DNA of 64,000 nt from Paenibacillus sp. ACRRY (GCF_022346995.1 NZ_JAKRNM010000006.1:1-64000); one strand, 5' to 3'. Shown: positions 43,757-53,971, counted from the stretch's first letter. Made by a program: numbers and translations. The notes: generated by a model not told the origin, from the sequence alone.

Positions 43757-44737
43757 ATGAAAAAAGCTTTAATTACCGGGGTTACAGGTCAGGATGGATC
43801 GTATCTTGCCGAGCTGTTACTAAGCAAAGGTTACAAAGTATATGGGATGCGCAGAAGAACAAGTACACCGAACTTTGAGAATGTAGAGCATATAAAGGAT
43901 CAGATTGAGTGGGTGTCTGGCGATCTGACTGACCTGGCCTCTTTAATTGAAGCCGTTCGGTTGAGTGACCCTGATGAGGTCTATAACCTGGCTGCACAGT
44001 CCTTTGTTGCAGCATCTTGGCCACAGCCGTTGGCTACGGGACAGATTACTGCTCTATCGGTAACCAACATGCTTGAGGCAGTACGTTTAGTTAAACCATC
44101 CGCTAAGTTCTATCAGGCTTCAAGTAGTGAGATGTTTGGTCGTGTCGTTGAGACTCCGCAGAAGGAAACAACCCCATTTTACCCACGTAGTCCCTATGGC
44201 GTAGCCAAAGTTTACGGGCATTGGATTACCGTTAACTATCGTGAAAGTTATGATATGTTCGCATGTTCTGGGATATTGTTTAATCATGAATCTCCTCGTC
44301 GGGGTATTGAGTTTGTTACTAGGAAAGTAACAGATGGAGTAGCGCGTATTAAGCTAGGATTAGCTACAGAATTAAGGTTGGGAAATCTGGACGCGAAGCG
44401 TGACTGGGGTTTTGCAGGAGACTACGTTAAGGCGATGTGGTTAATGTTACAGCAGGATCAGCCCGATGACTTCGTTATCTCGACTGGAGAGACACATACC
44501 GTTGAGGAACTGGTTAAGGTGGCTTTTGAATATGTAGGTTTAGATTGGAAGAACTATGTTGTTCTCGACGAGAAATTTGTTAGGCCAGCTGAGGTTGATC
44601 TCTTACTGGGTGATTGTTCAAAAGCAAAGCAAGTACTCGGCTGGGACCTGGAAGTAGATTTCGAGCAGCTTGTTCATATGATGGTAGATGCTGATATGAA
44701 ACGATTGTCCCAATATAAAGAGATGGTTAGCATATAG
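43757..44737 (+). CDS. gmd: GDP-mannose 4,6-dehydratase
   Basis: This protein is 326 residues from ATG 43757, behind GGTGGAGGAG. Motifs include ALITGVTGQDGSYLAELLLS, YNLAAQSFVAASW, SSEMFGRVVETPQ and SPYGVAKVYGHW (Tyr-x3-Lys), with NHESPRRGIEFVTRK in the substrate site. It converts GDP-mannose (ManC product, from 51472) to GDP-4-keto-6-deoxymannose. It is slightly shorter than some family members but no motif is missing. Confidence 0.96.
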   Translation: MKKALITGVTGQDGSYLAELLLSKGYKVYGMRRRTSTPNFENVEHIKDQIEWVSGDLTDLASLIEAVRLSDPDEVYNLAAQSFVAASWPQPLATGQITALSVTNMLEAVRLVKPSAKFYQASSSEMFGRVVETPQKETTPFYPRSPYGVAKVYGHWITVNYRESYDMFACSGILFNHESPRRGIEFVTRKVTDGVARIKLGLATELRLGNLDAKRDWGFAGDYVKAMWLMLQQDQPDDFVISTGETHTVEELVKVAFEYVGLDWKNYVVLDEKFVRPAEVDLLLGDCSKAKQVLGWDLEVDFEQLVHMMVDADMKRLSQYKEMVSI

Positions 44738-44743
44738 GCGCTT

Positions 44744-46168
44744 ATGGGCAAAGGTGTACTACACTTATTTGGAAGTAATGTCTCCATTAAAATAGTTGCT
44801 ATTTTATTTTCTTTCTATATCGCTAAATATTATGGGGCACATTTTTTAGGTATCTACACATTGTTTTTCTCTATCTATGGTATTGGACAATTCACTTGCA
44901 AATTGGGACTATTCTACGCTATGGAGAAGAGAATTAGTGAAATTCGCAAGGATGAAGGTCAAATCATCACAGTCACGATATTAATAAATGCGGGTTTGTT
45001 AATCATTTCGTTATTGACAACATTTATATTTCGATCGTTTCTGAACAGTTATATTGGTGTAGAGAATGCCGCATATTACTTGATGTTTTGCATCGTCATT
45101 GCTAATTTTGGTAATTTACTTTCAATTTTGATTAAAGCCCAAAAAAATATTGTTGCATATTCAAGGATCATGTTTATTAAAGAAGTTGTGCCACGTGTAT
45201 TCTCAATGATCGTTCTGATATGGATTGGAGATATTCGTGTATTATTTACGGCAATTATTGTGGGAGAAACGGTCGCATCCATTTATTCGTTAATAGCTCT
45301 TAAAAAGGTGAAGCTTGAACGACCTTCCAAGCACGCATTTGGTCAATTGTACTCTCTCACGAAATACAATGCTGTTATGGAGGTCCGCACTTTAACGTTT
45401 AGCTGGATCGATGTGTGGATGATTGGTTTCTTCCTTACCAAAGAGTTAGTGGGAATCTATCAATTAGCTTGGCAGATTGCCAGCGGGATATTAATTGTTA
45501 ATAAAACATTGGCAACCGCGTATTTTCCTTATTTCAGTGAATGGGCAGCGAATAATAAACTCGGCCAATTGAAAAATTACTTAAACAAAAAAGTATATAT
45601 GTATTTGTTATTTCCTATTCCCGTATTCTTTGGTAGTTTGATCTACTCTGAAGATATCATGAGATTATTTAACAGTACATTTGCCGAAGGCAAGTGGGTG
45701 CTTGCCATATTGGCAGTGTGTGCGATATTCCGCTCAATACAGGAACTTTATAGTAAAGTGCTGGTTGCCATGGATCATGCCAGATTGTCTTTTATTGCTT
45801 CTACTTACTCAGGCATTGCTAATATTGTTTTCAACCTCGCTCTGGTACCTTTGGTCGGAATTGAAGGTGCTGCAATATCAACATCCCTTTGTGCAATTAT
45901 TGATTTTATGATATGTAGGCACTACCTGAAGAAGGTATTCAATTACACTATGCCTAAAATACAATACCTTCCCAACATTGCTGCTTCATTTATTATGCTC
46001 GTCATGCTTGTATTATTAAAATTTGGATTGGATATAAGTAATATCTTTGTTGGGCTATCACTGGGTGTAGCGTTCTGGTTTATGTCCTTACTTTTCAATA
46101 GGACTTATCGTAATGAACTGTTGAACGTGGCGACAGTAAGAAAACTAAGGCAAAAAATGAATGGCTAG
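44744..46168 (+). CDS. Oligosaccharide flippase (Wzx-like, MOP superfamily)
   Basis: This protein is 474 residues from ATG 44744, only six bases after the gmd stop, with a weak site (TAGGCG). About 12-14 hydrophobic segments run through the protein. Polysaccharide biosynthesis family features include the N-terminal LHLFGSNVSIKIVAILFSFY and the LALVPLVGIEGAAISTS segment. Wzx proteins flip undecaprenyl-linked repeat units to the outer face. The gene is AT-rich, as are most of the downstream transferases. Confidence 0.9.
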   Translation: MGKGVLHLFGSNVSIKIVAILFSFYIAKYYGAHFLGIYTLFFSIYGIGQFTCKLGLFYAMEKRISEIRKDEGQIITVTILINAGLLIISLLTTFIFRSFLNSYIGVENAAYYLMFCIVIANFGNLLSILIKAQKNIVAYSRIMFIKEVVPRVFSMIVLIWIGDIRVLFTAIIVGETVASIYSLIALKKVKLERPSKHAFGQLYSLTKYNAVMEVRTLTFSWIDVWMIGFFLTKELVGIYQLAWQIASGILIVNKTLATAYFPYFSEWAANNKLGQLKNYLNKKVYMYLLFPIPVFFGSLIYSEDIMRLFNSTFAEGKWVLAILAVCAIFRSIQELYSKVLVAMDHARLSFIASTYSGIANIVFNLALVPLVGIEGAAISTSLCAIIDFMICRHYLKKVFNYTMPKIQYLPNIAASFIMLVMLVLLKFGLDISNIFVGLSLGVAFWFMSLLFNRTYRNELLNVATVRKLRQKMNG

Positions 46169-46202
46169 AATAAATGGAACAAGCTGAAGTGGAGTGATGA
46201 TA

Positions 46203-47147
46203 TTGGATAACATGACCGCGGTCATTGTTACAGATGATAATTACGCTCAACATCTGGGGGTCACACTGACTTCAATGTTTGAGAATAAAAAATCAAATCA
46301 ACTGTTAAAAACTTACCTGATCAGCAACGGACTAAAGCCGGAAAATCATAAGAAGCTGAAACGGATTTTTGAGAAATACCAATCAGAATGCATTTTTTTG
46401 GATATCGACGCCAAAAAATTTGCGCACTTGTCTGTCAAAAATCACATGAGTCATGCTGCATATTATAAAATTTCCATACCTGAACTTATTCCGGAGGATA
46501 AGGTTATTTTCCTGGATTGTGATCTTGTGATAAAAGAAGACATTTCTAATCTGTGGAACATCGATATATCTGATTTCTATCTTGCTGCCGTGGAAAACCC
46601 TGAATTTGACCGATACGATCAACTTGGTATCCCAAGAGGTTCCCGAACATTTAATTCGGGTGTAATGCTGCTAAATCTTAAAACTTGGAGAGAAAACAAT
46701 ATCTCGGAAAAAGTCATGGAGTTTCTTTTGAGTAACTCTCATAAAACAGCACTGCATGACCAAGATGGATTTAACTCTGTACTTTACGATAAATGGTTAC
46801 CGATAGTTCCCAAGTGGAACCAACAAACCAAATTCTTTAGTATGAAGTTGGATGAATCATCTTTCATTCAAGAAGAATGGGAGGAGGCAATTAAGAATCC
46901 AGCAATTATCCATTACACAACTTCATCGAAGCCCTGGCAGTATACGAACATACATCCGTTTAAAGAAGAGTACTACAGTTATCTTAAGTTGACAGAATGG
47001 CATGATTTCGTCCCTCAAGGTAAGACCTTCAAAAATCAAGTCAAGAAGTGGATCATTATGGCTCTTCCTACGCCTTGGTTAGTACGTATTCGCAAGAATT
47101 TACAAATAAGAAAAAACAAAATGATATACGATGATGTTGCCAAATGA
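46203..47147 (+). CDS. Glycosyltransferase family 8
   Basis: This protein is 314 residues from TTG 46203, eight bases after GGAG at 46191-46194. ATG 46212 is an alternative start. Family GT8 signs are AVIVTDDNYAQHLGVTLTSM, KVIFLDCDLVIKEDISNLW (the DxD metal site), NSGVMLLNL and HDQDGFN. GT8 enzymes retain configuration and transfer glucose or galactose from UDP-sugars. A C-terminal basic segment (WLVRIRKNLQIRKNK) may hold it at the membrane. Confidence 0.92.
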   Translation: MDNMTAVIVTDDNYAQHLGVTLTSMFENKKSNQLLKTYLISNGLKPENHKKLKRIFEKYQSECIFLDIDAKKFAHLSVKNHMSHAAYYKISIPELIPEDKVIFLDCDLVIKEDISNLWNIDISDFYLAAVENPEFDRYDQLGIPRGSRTFNSGVMLLNLKTWRENNISEKVMEFLLSNSHKTALHDQDGFNSVLYDKWLPIVPKWNQQTKFFSMKLDESSFIQEEWEEAIKNPAIIHYTTSSKPWQYTNIHPFKEEYYSYLKLTEWHDFVPQGKTFKNQVKKWIIMALPTPWLVRIRKNLQIRKNKMIYDDVAK

Positions 47148-47197
47148 TAAGCCATCCTTGGTTCAATGAAAGACACTGAACAAAAGGGGAATTTTGC

Positions 47198-48391
47198 ATG
47201 CCCACCTACTTAAGAAACATCAATTTACAGCTCTTTGTTGCCACTATGGCTCCGCTAGGTTTTTTCTACAAAAAAGGCGAAGGTGGCGGAATATTAGATA
47301 TCACACTTTTAATATATGTGATTCTGTACGTAATGGTTGCTTATAATATGTTGATAAAAAAAGAGAAGCTAAATCTTATGAAATATGATGTAATCGTTTA
47401 TCTGGTTCTTGTAGTTATGAGTTTTAGCCTTCTATACACTCCTGAACCGATGGCGGGATTAGTAAAGTTTATGAAGTTCACTGTCATGGGAATTGGCATG
47501 ATATATATACTTCGGTCTTTTATAAAAAATAAAGATGATATTACGAAATTCTACAGATATTTTGTTTTCAACAGTTTTGTGGTTCAAATGCTTATACTTA
47601 TTGATTTTGCAGCTAATAAATTTCCTGTAGGTAGGTACAAATACCACGGGGTACATCCTATTGCAACAGCCATGTTAGGTGCTACGACGCTGTTGATTGT
47701 GATCTTGCTGTTCTCAGCCAAAAAAATGAAGTTCTCAGCAACATTGATCTTAATACTAACAAGCGCAACAATTTTAATTATTGGTGCGTCCAAAGGCCCT
47801 ATTCTGTCCATTGCAGTCACTTTGTTTCTCATGGTAAGGGGACTTAAGAAGGTCAATCTTAAGCTAGTTCTTATACTTGGCGGAATCCTTATTGCGCTGC
47901 TCAATCTGAGTGTGGTACAAAAATATACGGAATTTTTAACGGATCGCATCACGAATACTGCTGAATCAGAGTCTTCGGCTGTGCGGTTGAATCTGTATGA
48001 TCAGGCTGAAAGAATTTTTTATGAAAAACCTCTAACGGGTGCAGGGATGGGTACACTTAGGGAGTATCCTCATAATCTGTTTTTGGAAGTTGTTGCCGAA
48101 AACGGGATACTGTTAGGGTTCATGTTAATTATTGTTTTATTAATGGTGTGCAAATCCTATGTTGGCTTCTTGCTTAACAAGTCTGTGGACATTAATTACT
48201 CACTCTCGCTATCCCTTGTGATAATGTCATTTATAAGTTTGATGGTTAGTTGGACTTATGTGGATCAGAAATATCTGTATATGGGTCTCGGAACACTTAT
48301 TATGGTGCACGGTTCTCTTTATGCTCAGCCCAAGAATGATATACAAATGCTGATCAGCTCAGAGAAAGCGTTGAGAACAACTACTCTTTAA
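47198..48391 (+). CDS. O-antigen polymerase-like protein (Wzy)
   Basis: This protein is 397 residues from ATG 47198, behind AAAAGGGGAA. It has about ten to eleven membrane helices and one extracellular loop near residues 255-300 containing SSAVRLNLYDQAERIFYEKP. This is followed by the O-antigen ligase/polymerase motif GAGMGTLREYPHNLFLEVVA. Wzy polymerises flipped repeat units. The ligase WaaL has the same fold, but a Gram-positive context with Wzx and Wzz-like genes points to polymerase. Confidence 0.88.
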   Translation: MPTYLRNINLQLFVATMAPLGFFYKKGEGGGILDITLLIYVILYVMVAYNMLIKKEKLNLMKYDVIVYLVLVVMSFSLLYTPEPMAGLVKFMKFTVMGIGMIYILRSFIKNKDDITKFYRYFVFNSFVVQMLILIDFAANKFPVGRYKYHGVHPIATAMLGATTLLIVILLFSAKKMKFSATLILILTSATILIIGASKGPILSIAVTLFLMVRGLKKVNLKLVLILGGILIALLNLSVVQKYTEFLTDRITNTAESESSAVRLNLYDQAERIFYEKPLTGAGMGTLREYPHNLFLEVVAENGILLGFMLIIVLLMVCKSYVGFLLNKSVDINYSLSLSLVIMSFISLMVSWTYVDQKYLYMGLGTLIMVHGSLYAQPKNDIQMLISSEKALRTTTL

Positions 48392-48404
48392 GAGGAGAGA
48401 ATAC

Positions 48405-49526
48405 ATGCTTAGGACGTTATTGATTACTAATCAGATAGCACCTTATCGAATTCCTGTTTATAACAAAGTTAATCAGAGTGCTTCCGTTGATTTAACTGTA
48501 TGGTTTCTGCAGGAAAAGGAGTCAAACCGAGAATGGAATATAGATTACTCCGAAATGGAATTCGCCTATGAACAATTGCGCGGGTTCCATATTTTTTTGC
48601 AAAAACTTGATATGGGAGTGCATCTGAATCCAGGGTTATTTTGGAGATTGATTCGGTTTAATCCTGACGTAGTTATGACAACGGGGTATGAAGCACCTGG
48701 ATATTGGACTGGTATGGTATATGCAAAGCTTTTTCGAAAAAAATTCGTTGTTTGGTACGGCAGCACGCTTCACAGCAGCAGAGTCCAAAATAAAATATTT
48801 AACGCGATTAGGCGATTCTTTTTTGGCAAAGCTGATGCATTTGTATCGTACGGAACTGAATCCGCAAAGTGCATGGAACATTATGGGGTGGATCCCGAAA
48901 AAATTATAATTGGTTATAACACAGTTGATGTAAAGTATTACCGACAATATTACAAAAACAGCAAAAATGAACTGATTGGGAATGCCGGCAAAATGCAATT
49001 CCTATATATCGGGCAGTTAATCGAACGCAAAGGATTGCTTCAAGTATTAGAGGCCTTACGTGAAGTGGATTCCGAGAACTGGGTGTTTAAAATTGTAGGA
49101 AGCGGAACGGACGAATCCATTCTGAGGAAGAAAGTGGAAGAGTATGGGTTATCCGAACGTGTTTTATTTGAAGGTTATAAGCAAAAGGATCAACTTGGCT
49201 CCTATTTGGCACAGGCAGATTGTCTGATTTTCCCTTCACTAATTGAGGTATGGGGGCTTGTTGTTAATGAAGCGTTAGCAACAAATACTTTTGTGTTAGC
49301 ATCCAAGTATGCTGGTGCCACAAAGGACATTATCGTTGATAAAAAAAATGGTTTGGTGATAGATCCGTTGGATCAGCGAAACATGACTGAGGCATTTCAG
49401 TGGGTGATGAATCATAAGGACTACATCCAGTCTCAACGGTCCCAGGATCTTAGTTTATGGCGCAAATTACATCCAAACTCTTATGCACGCTCGGTTGAAA
49501 CAGCAATCAAAAAAGCTGCATTGTGA
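48405..49526 (+). CDS. Glycosyltransferase family 4 (GT-B)
   Basis: This protein is 373 residues from ATG 48405, behind AAGAGGAGAG. The N-terminal acceptor domain starts LLITNQIAPYRIPVYNKVNQ. The C-terminal Glycos_transf_1 domain has FLYIGQLIERKGLLQVLEAL and the E-x7-E motif in FPSLIEVWGLVVNEALATN. GT4 enzymes commonly use GDP-mannose or UDP-sugars in capsule synthesis. The donor cannot be determined. Confidence 0.93.
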   Translation: MLRTLLITNQIAPYRIPVYNKVNQSASVDLTVWFLQEKESNREWNIDYSEMEFAYEQLRGFHIFLQKLDMGVHLNPGLFWRLIRFNPDVVMTTGYEAPGYWTGMVYAKLFRKKFVVWYGSTLHSSRVQNKIFNAIRRFFFGKADAFVSYGTESAKCMEHYGVDPEKIIIGYNTVDVKYYRQYYKNSKNELIGNAGKMQFLYIGQLIERKGLLQVLEALREVDSENWVFKIVGSGTDESILRKKVEEYGLSERVLFEGYKQKDQLGSYLAQADCLIFPSLIEVWGLVVNEALATNTFVLASKYAGATKDIIVDKKNGLVIDPLDQRNMTEAFQWVMNHKDYIQSQRSQDLSLWRKLHPNSYARSVETAIKKAAL

Positions 49527-49536
49527 GGAAATTGAC

Positions 49537-50145
49537 ATGGAAAATAAAATTAGACTGGATTTATATGATCAGACGGGATATTCGCGCGGAAGAAATGGAG
49601 TCATTGTATTGTTATGGTGGCTAGTACAGGGTTCTATATTTCGCTTTTCTCTTCATCAGATGTATGGATGGCGCAAATGGTTATTAACTCTGTTCGGAGC
49701 TGAACTTGGGAAGGGAGTCAAGATCAGATCGTCTGCCAAGTTTACTTACCCGTGGAAAGTGAAGATTGGAGATCACAGTTGGATTGGAGATAATGTGGAG
49801 TTCTATAGTTTGGATAGTGTCACAGTAGGAAATCACTGTGTGGTTTCACAGAATACGTATCTTTGTACTGGAAGTCACCAGTTGAATGATCCCACGTTTG
49901 GTTTAATTACGAAACCAATTGTAATCAAAGACGGCGCTTGGATTGCAAGTGATGTTTTTGTTTACCCTGGTGTAACGATAAATGAAATGGCCATTGCAGG
50001 TGCAAGAAGCACTGTAATAAAGGATATTCCCGCCAATGAAATACATGCAGGCTATCCTGCAGTGTTTATAAAGCAACGTTTCTCTCAGCATTTGGGGGTA
50101 ACTACGATACCGTTTGATCGGTTGGAAAGTGAGATGATCAGATAA
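49537..50145 (+). CDS. Hexapeptide-repeat acetyltransferase (WcaF-like)
   Basis: This protein is 202 residues from ATG 49537, with GAGGAAAT at 49525-49532. The longer frame from 49483 overlaps the previous gene and is rejected. Left-handed beta-helix hexads appear as VKIGDHSWIGDNVEFYSLDS, VTVGNHCVVSQNTYLCTGSH and IVIKDGAWIASDVFVYPGVT, the last with the loop His and Asp of the WcaF/Maa group. It probably O-acetylates a sugar of the repeat unit. The next gene starts one base after the stop. Confidence 0.93.
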   Translation: MENKIRLDLYDQTGYSRGRNGVIVLLWWLVQGSIFRFSLHQMYGWRKWLLTLFGAELGKGVKIRSSAKFTYPWKVKIGDHSWIGDNVEFYSLDSVTVGNHCVVSQNTYLCTGSHQLNDPTFGLITKPIVIKDGAWIASDVFVYPGVTINEMAIAGARSTVIKDIPANEIHAGYPAVFIKQRFSQHLGVTTIPFDRLESEMIR

Positions 50146-50146
50146 G

Positions 50147-51436
50147 ATGAAGCCAAAAATAGTATTTGTCATCAATTACTTTTACCCAGATGTAGTTTCA
50201 ACAGGACAGATTATGACGGAGTTATGTTTATACCTTCAAAATGATTTTGATATCACAGTAATTGCTGCACAAGGGAATACTGGGGGGGCTCTGGAGAAGC
50301 AAGGTCGTTTCGTCTTAGATCATTTAGAGCAAATCAAAATTATAAAAATCAATCTTCCCGAAGTAAATAAAGAGGATAAAATAAGCAGGATTAAGTATAT
50401 TTCGACTTATTTCATCTGGGCTACTATCGCATTGCTCAAACAAAAAAACGTGGATCTCATATATACGATCTCTCAGCCACCTGTATTAGGTGGTGTCATT
50501 GGGACAATAGGGAAAATATTAAAAAAGACCAAGCACATCTACAATATACAAGACTTCAATCCTGAACAAGCAGAAGCAGTCGGATATAGTAAAAAGAGAT
50601 GGATAGCGAATACAGCTAGATGGATTGATACGCTCAGTTGTAAGTTAGCAGATCATGTAGTGACAGTCGGTGAAGATATGAGAGAAACGTTGGAACGTAG
50701 ATTTCATTACAGAAAAGTAACTGATAATTCAGTGATTCATAACTGGACAGACGAACAAGAGATCATACCACTTTCCAAAGACCACCCAAAGGTTGAGGCA
50801 TTTTTGAAAGAACATGATCTGGAAGGTAAATTCATAATTATGTATTCAGGAAATCTTGGACTGTATTACGACTTGGAAAATTTGATTAAAATGACAGGAA
50901 GATTTGCCGGCTATCGTGATCTTGCCTTTGTATTTATAGGCGAGGGTGCTGTAAAGCGACAAATGCAAGATTATGTTGAACAGCATGGCATTACTCAAGT
51001 ATATTTTCTTCCTTTTCAGCCCAAGGAAAACCTGAGGTATTCCCTAAACGCGGCAGATGTTCATCTGGTGGTCAACCAAAAAGGGATTAAGGGTGTTTCT
51101 GTCCCCAGCAAAATTTATGGTGTAATGGCTGCCGGGAAACCTGTTTTGGGAGTACTTGAGCAAGGAAGTGAGGCTTACCGAATTATAGGGGAGAGTAAGT
51201 GTGGGCGATTAACGGAACCACAGAGCTATGACATGTTTGTAAAGCATGTGAAAGATCTGTACATGTTAAATCGTGAAGTTCTTAAAAGTATGGGTATGGA
51301 AGGAAGGGTTTACCTAGAGAAACATCTTAAAAGAGATGTATCTATGGAGAAATACAGGGTATTACTTAGCAGACTTGCATCGAAAGCAACAGACCACAGG
51401 ATGGTTGAGAAGAGAGAATATGCTGCATCTGAATAG
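50147..51436 (+). CDS. Glycosyltransferase family 4, WcaI-like
   Basis: This 429-residue protein starts at ATG 50147. N-terminal features are IVFVINYFYPDVVSTGQIMT and IYTISQPPVLGGVIGTIGKI, followed by HIYNIQDFNPEQAEAVG, which is characteristic of the colanic acid WcaI family. The C-terminal GT-B domain shows IMYSGNLGLYYDLENLIKM and VSVPSKIYGVMAAGKPVLGV. It adds one sugar to the lipid-linked unit. The pairing with a WcaF-like acetyltransferase recalls the wcaF-gmd-fcl-wcaI order of the colanic acid cluster. Confidence 0.9.
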   Translation: MKPKIVFVINYFYPDVVSTGQIMTELCLYLQNDFDITVIAAQGNTGGALEKQGRFVLDHLEQIKIIKINLPEVNKEDKISRIKYISTYFIWATIALLKQKNVDLIYTISQPPVLGGVIGTIGKILKKTKHIYNIQDFNPEQAEAVGYSKKRWIANTARWIDTLSCKLADHVVTVGEDMRETLERRFHYRKVTDNSVIHNWTDEQEIIPLSKDHPKVEAFLKEHDLEGKFIIMYSGNLGLYYDLENLIKMTGRFAGYRDLAFVFIGEGAVKRQMQDYVEQHGITQVYFLPFQPKENLRYSLNAADVHLVVNQKGIKGVSVPSKIYGVMAAGKPVLGVLEQGSEAYRIIGESKCGRLTEPQSYDMFVKHVKDLYMLNREVLKSMGMEGRVYLEKHLKRDVSMEKYRVLLSRLASKATDHRMVEKREYAASE

Positions 51437-51471
51437 ACTGCAAAGTTATAAAACCTAAGGGGGAATGGCAA

Positions 51472-52848
51472 ATGAAGGTTGTGCTGTTGTCAGGTGGATC
51501 TGGTAAACGGCTTTGGCCATTATCCAATGATGCGCGCTCAAAACAGTTTTTGCGAGTACTTCAAAATGATAACATGCAAATGGTGTCAATGGTCCAACGT
51601 GTGTGGCATCAACTTGAATTAAATGGTTTGGGTGCTGACAGCTATATTGCAACAGGCAAATCCCAAATCGAAATGATGCAGACCCAGGTAGGTACAGATA
51701 TACCTTTGATAGTGGAACCAGAGCGAAGGGATACATTTCCGGCTATTGCTCTTGCAGCAACCTACCTATATTCCGTACAGAGTGTAGGGCTCAATGAAGT
51801 AGTAGCTATTCTTCCTGTTGATCCTTATGTCGAGGACCATTTCTTTGAAGTAGTAAAGCAGTTGGAGGAGGCAATTAATTCTTCAGGTGCTTATATTGGG
51901 CTTATTGGTGTGAAGCCTACATATCCATCCTCGAAATATGGCTATATCATTCCTGAAACAGCCAATCAACCTCTAAGCGGATTGAATATGATGCAGGTTC
52001 TAAGCTTCCAGGAAAAACCTACAGAGGATGAGGCAGATCTATTAATCAACAATGGGGCACTTTGGAACTGTGGTGTATTCGCTTTTAAACTAGACTATAT
52101 TATCAATCATTTGCAAAAAAACGGCCTGCCAATTCAATATGATGAACTTCTCAAACAATATGGTAACTTGCCTAAAATCAGTTTTGATTACGAGATACTG
52201 GAGAAGGAACGTGAAATAATTGTGGTCCCATATGAGGGGTATTGGAAGGATCTAGGCACCTGGAACACACTCACAGAGGAGATGGGATCTGGACAGATCG
52301 GAAAGGGCATTATTAGTGAAGACTGCACAAATACTCATTTGATTAACGAATTGGATATTCCTGTTGTAGTTTTAGGAGTCTCGGATCTTGTAGTAGCAAC
52401 GAGCCCAGACGGGATTTTAGTAACCGATAAAAGTGCAAGCCCCAGAATAAAAGATACGATTACTTTTAATAATGTTCCCAAATATGAAGAACGTCATTGG
52501 GGCTGGTGCAAGACGCTGGACATACAGCAATATGAAGATGGTAATCAGGTGGTGACCAAACGACTGCATGTGCTTGCGGGAAAAAACTTAAGTTATTGTC
52601 TTAATCGTAGTAGTCAGGAAGTATGGACAATTGTTAAAGGGTCAGCTGAATTTATACACAATGGTAACCGAATGAGCATTAAGGCAGGTAATGTTATGCA
52701 TATACCAGTCATGACCATGCATGGACTCAAAGCGATAACTGATGTTGAATTTATTGCTGTTCAATCCGGGCCTGTAATTATGGAGAACGATTCAGTTGAA
52801 CTTTATACCGATTGGGAAGAAATTGAACAACATTGTGTGAAGATCTAG
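51472..52848 (+). CDS. manC: Mannose-1-phosphate guanylyltransferase with cupin domain
   Basis: This protein is 458 residues from ATG 51472, behind TAAGGGGGAA. The nucleotidyltransferase domain begins VVLLSGGSGKRLWPLSNDAR and includes PLIVEPERRDTFPAIALAA and FQEKPTEDEA. The C-terminal cupin (EERHWGWCKTLDIQQYEDGN, EVWTIVKGSAEFIHNGNR) is the isomerase or cupin part of the type II fusion. It makes GDP-mannose, the substrate of Gmd. A phosphomannomutase is not encoded in the window. Confidence 0.94.
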   Translation: MKVVLLSGGSGKRLWPLSNDARSKQFLRVLQNDNMQMVSMVQRVWHQLELNGLGADSYIATGKSQIEMMQTQVGTDIPLIVEPERRDTFPAIALAATYLYSVQSVGLNEVVAILPVDPYVEDHFFEVVKQLEEAINSSGAYIGLIGVKPTYPSSKYGYIIPETANQPLSGLNMMQVLSFQEKPTEDEADLLINNGALWNCGVFAFKLDYIINHLQKNGLPIQYDELLKQYGNLPKISFDYEILEKEREIIVVPYEGYWKDLGTWNTLTEEMGSGQIGKGIISEDCTNTHLINELDIPVVVLGVSDLVVATSPDGILVTDKSASPRIKDTITFNNVPKYEERHWGWCKTLDIQQYEDGNQVVTKRLHVLAGKNLSYCLNRSSQEVWTIVKGSAEFIHNGNRMSIKAGNVMHIPVMTMHGLKAITDVEFIAVQSGPVIMENDSVELYTDWEEIEQHCVKI

Positions 52849-52849
52849 G

Positions 52850-53971
52850 ATGAGATCCAAGCCAAAGTTGATTTTTTACATTTCTGATTATGGTTATGGT
52901 CATGCAACAAGAAGTATAGCTCTGATCAGGGAATTGATGCTGCCTAAGTATGGTATAGGTCACTTAACAATCTGTTCAGGAAAAGCTTTGACTTTTATTC
53001 AAGATTCGTTACCTTGTGATCATCGGATAGATTACAGAGAACTTTCTCTTGATTTGGGATATGTTCACGAAGCAGGAAGTATGGATTTGTCTTTAGATTT
53101 ATTTCAAGAAAGATATGAATATCTTCAGTGTTCCTTTTCCGATATGGTTTCTGGGGAAAGGGATTTTTTAGTTTCCAAACAATTTGATATGGTATTATCC
53201 GATATCTCACCCGCTCCACTATTGGCTGCATCGCAACTGAAAATAGTTTCAGTCGGTATATCCAATTTTACTTGGTACACAGCATATGAAGAAGCGCTTA
53301 ACTCTGAACTCATACATTTTTTGGAGAGCTGCTATCGTTGCATGGATTACTTTGTAAGGTTACCTGGTGGGAATTCTGAGCCTGCTTGGGGAAGATGTGG
53401 GGAAATCTCAGTAGATTTTTACTGCCGTAGTGTAGATCCTATCGAAGAAAAGCGTATTCGAGCACAACTCGACCCTTTCCATAATAAAACGATAGTATTT
53501 TTTGGGCTGGGTATGGGTATCGAACTTACAGACCTCCCCAATATGAAATTACTGAAAAATGAGAACTTTATTTTTATTGTTTCCTCCAACATGGGTATTT
53601 CTGGACCTAATATCTTCAATATTGATAGGGACTATACAGAGACACAAAACTTTGTTGCTGCCTCAGACATTGTACTATCAAAACCTGGATGGAGCACCGT
53701 TAGTGAAGCGATTGTTTCACACAAACCTTTGATATTACTCGAGAGAGAGAAAATGCCAGAGGATCGCAAAACCATTGATGCTGCCAGGCTGGTTACGAAC
53801 ACGGTCACAATCTCTTGGAATGAGCTAAGAGATATGGAGGACCCTAAATTTTATTATAGAATGCTCAAATCTCGTCAGCGTAACTTCCTTCCTCTTGATA
53901 TGAAGAAGTCTGGAGTGGAAGTTATCTCTGAATTCGTTACAAATCTTTTATCTTTTCATATAACAACGTGA
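52850..53971 (+). CDS. GT-B fold glycosyltransferase-like protein
   Basis: This protein is 373 residues from ATG 52850, two bases after the manC stop. The N-terminus LIFYISDYGYGHATRSIALI resembles the entry loop of MurG-like and UDP-glycosyltransferases. The C-terminal nucleotide-binding part has FVAASDIVLSKPGWSTVSEA, the GT1/GT28 pattern. The family is not one I can name. The position between manC and ugd suggests a transferase for the repeat unit, perhaps for glucuronate, but no substrate is shown. Confidence 0.78.
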   Translation: MRSKPKLIFYISDYGYGHATRSIALIRELMLPKYGIGHLTICSGKALTFIQDSLPCDHRIDYRELSLDLGYVHEAGSMDLSLDLFQERYEYLQCSFSDMVSGERDFLVSKQFDMVLSDISPAPLLAASQLKIVSVGISNFTWYTAYEEALNSELIHFLESCYRCMDYFVRLPGGNSEPAWGRCGEISVDFYCRSVDPIEEKRIRAQLDPFHNKTIVFFGLGMGIELTDLPNMKLLKNENFIFIVSSNMGISGPNIFNIDRDYTETQNFVAASDIVLSKPGWSTVSEAIVSHKPLILLEREKMPEDRKTIDAARLVTNTVTISWNELRDMEDPKFYYRMLKSRQRNFLPLDMKKSGVEVISEFVTNLLSFHITT

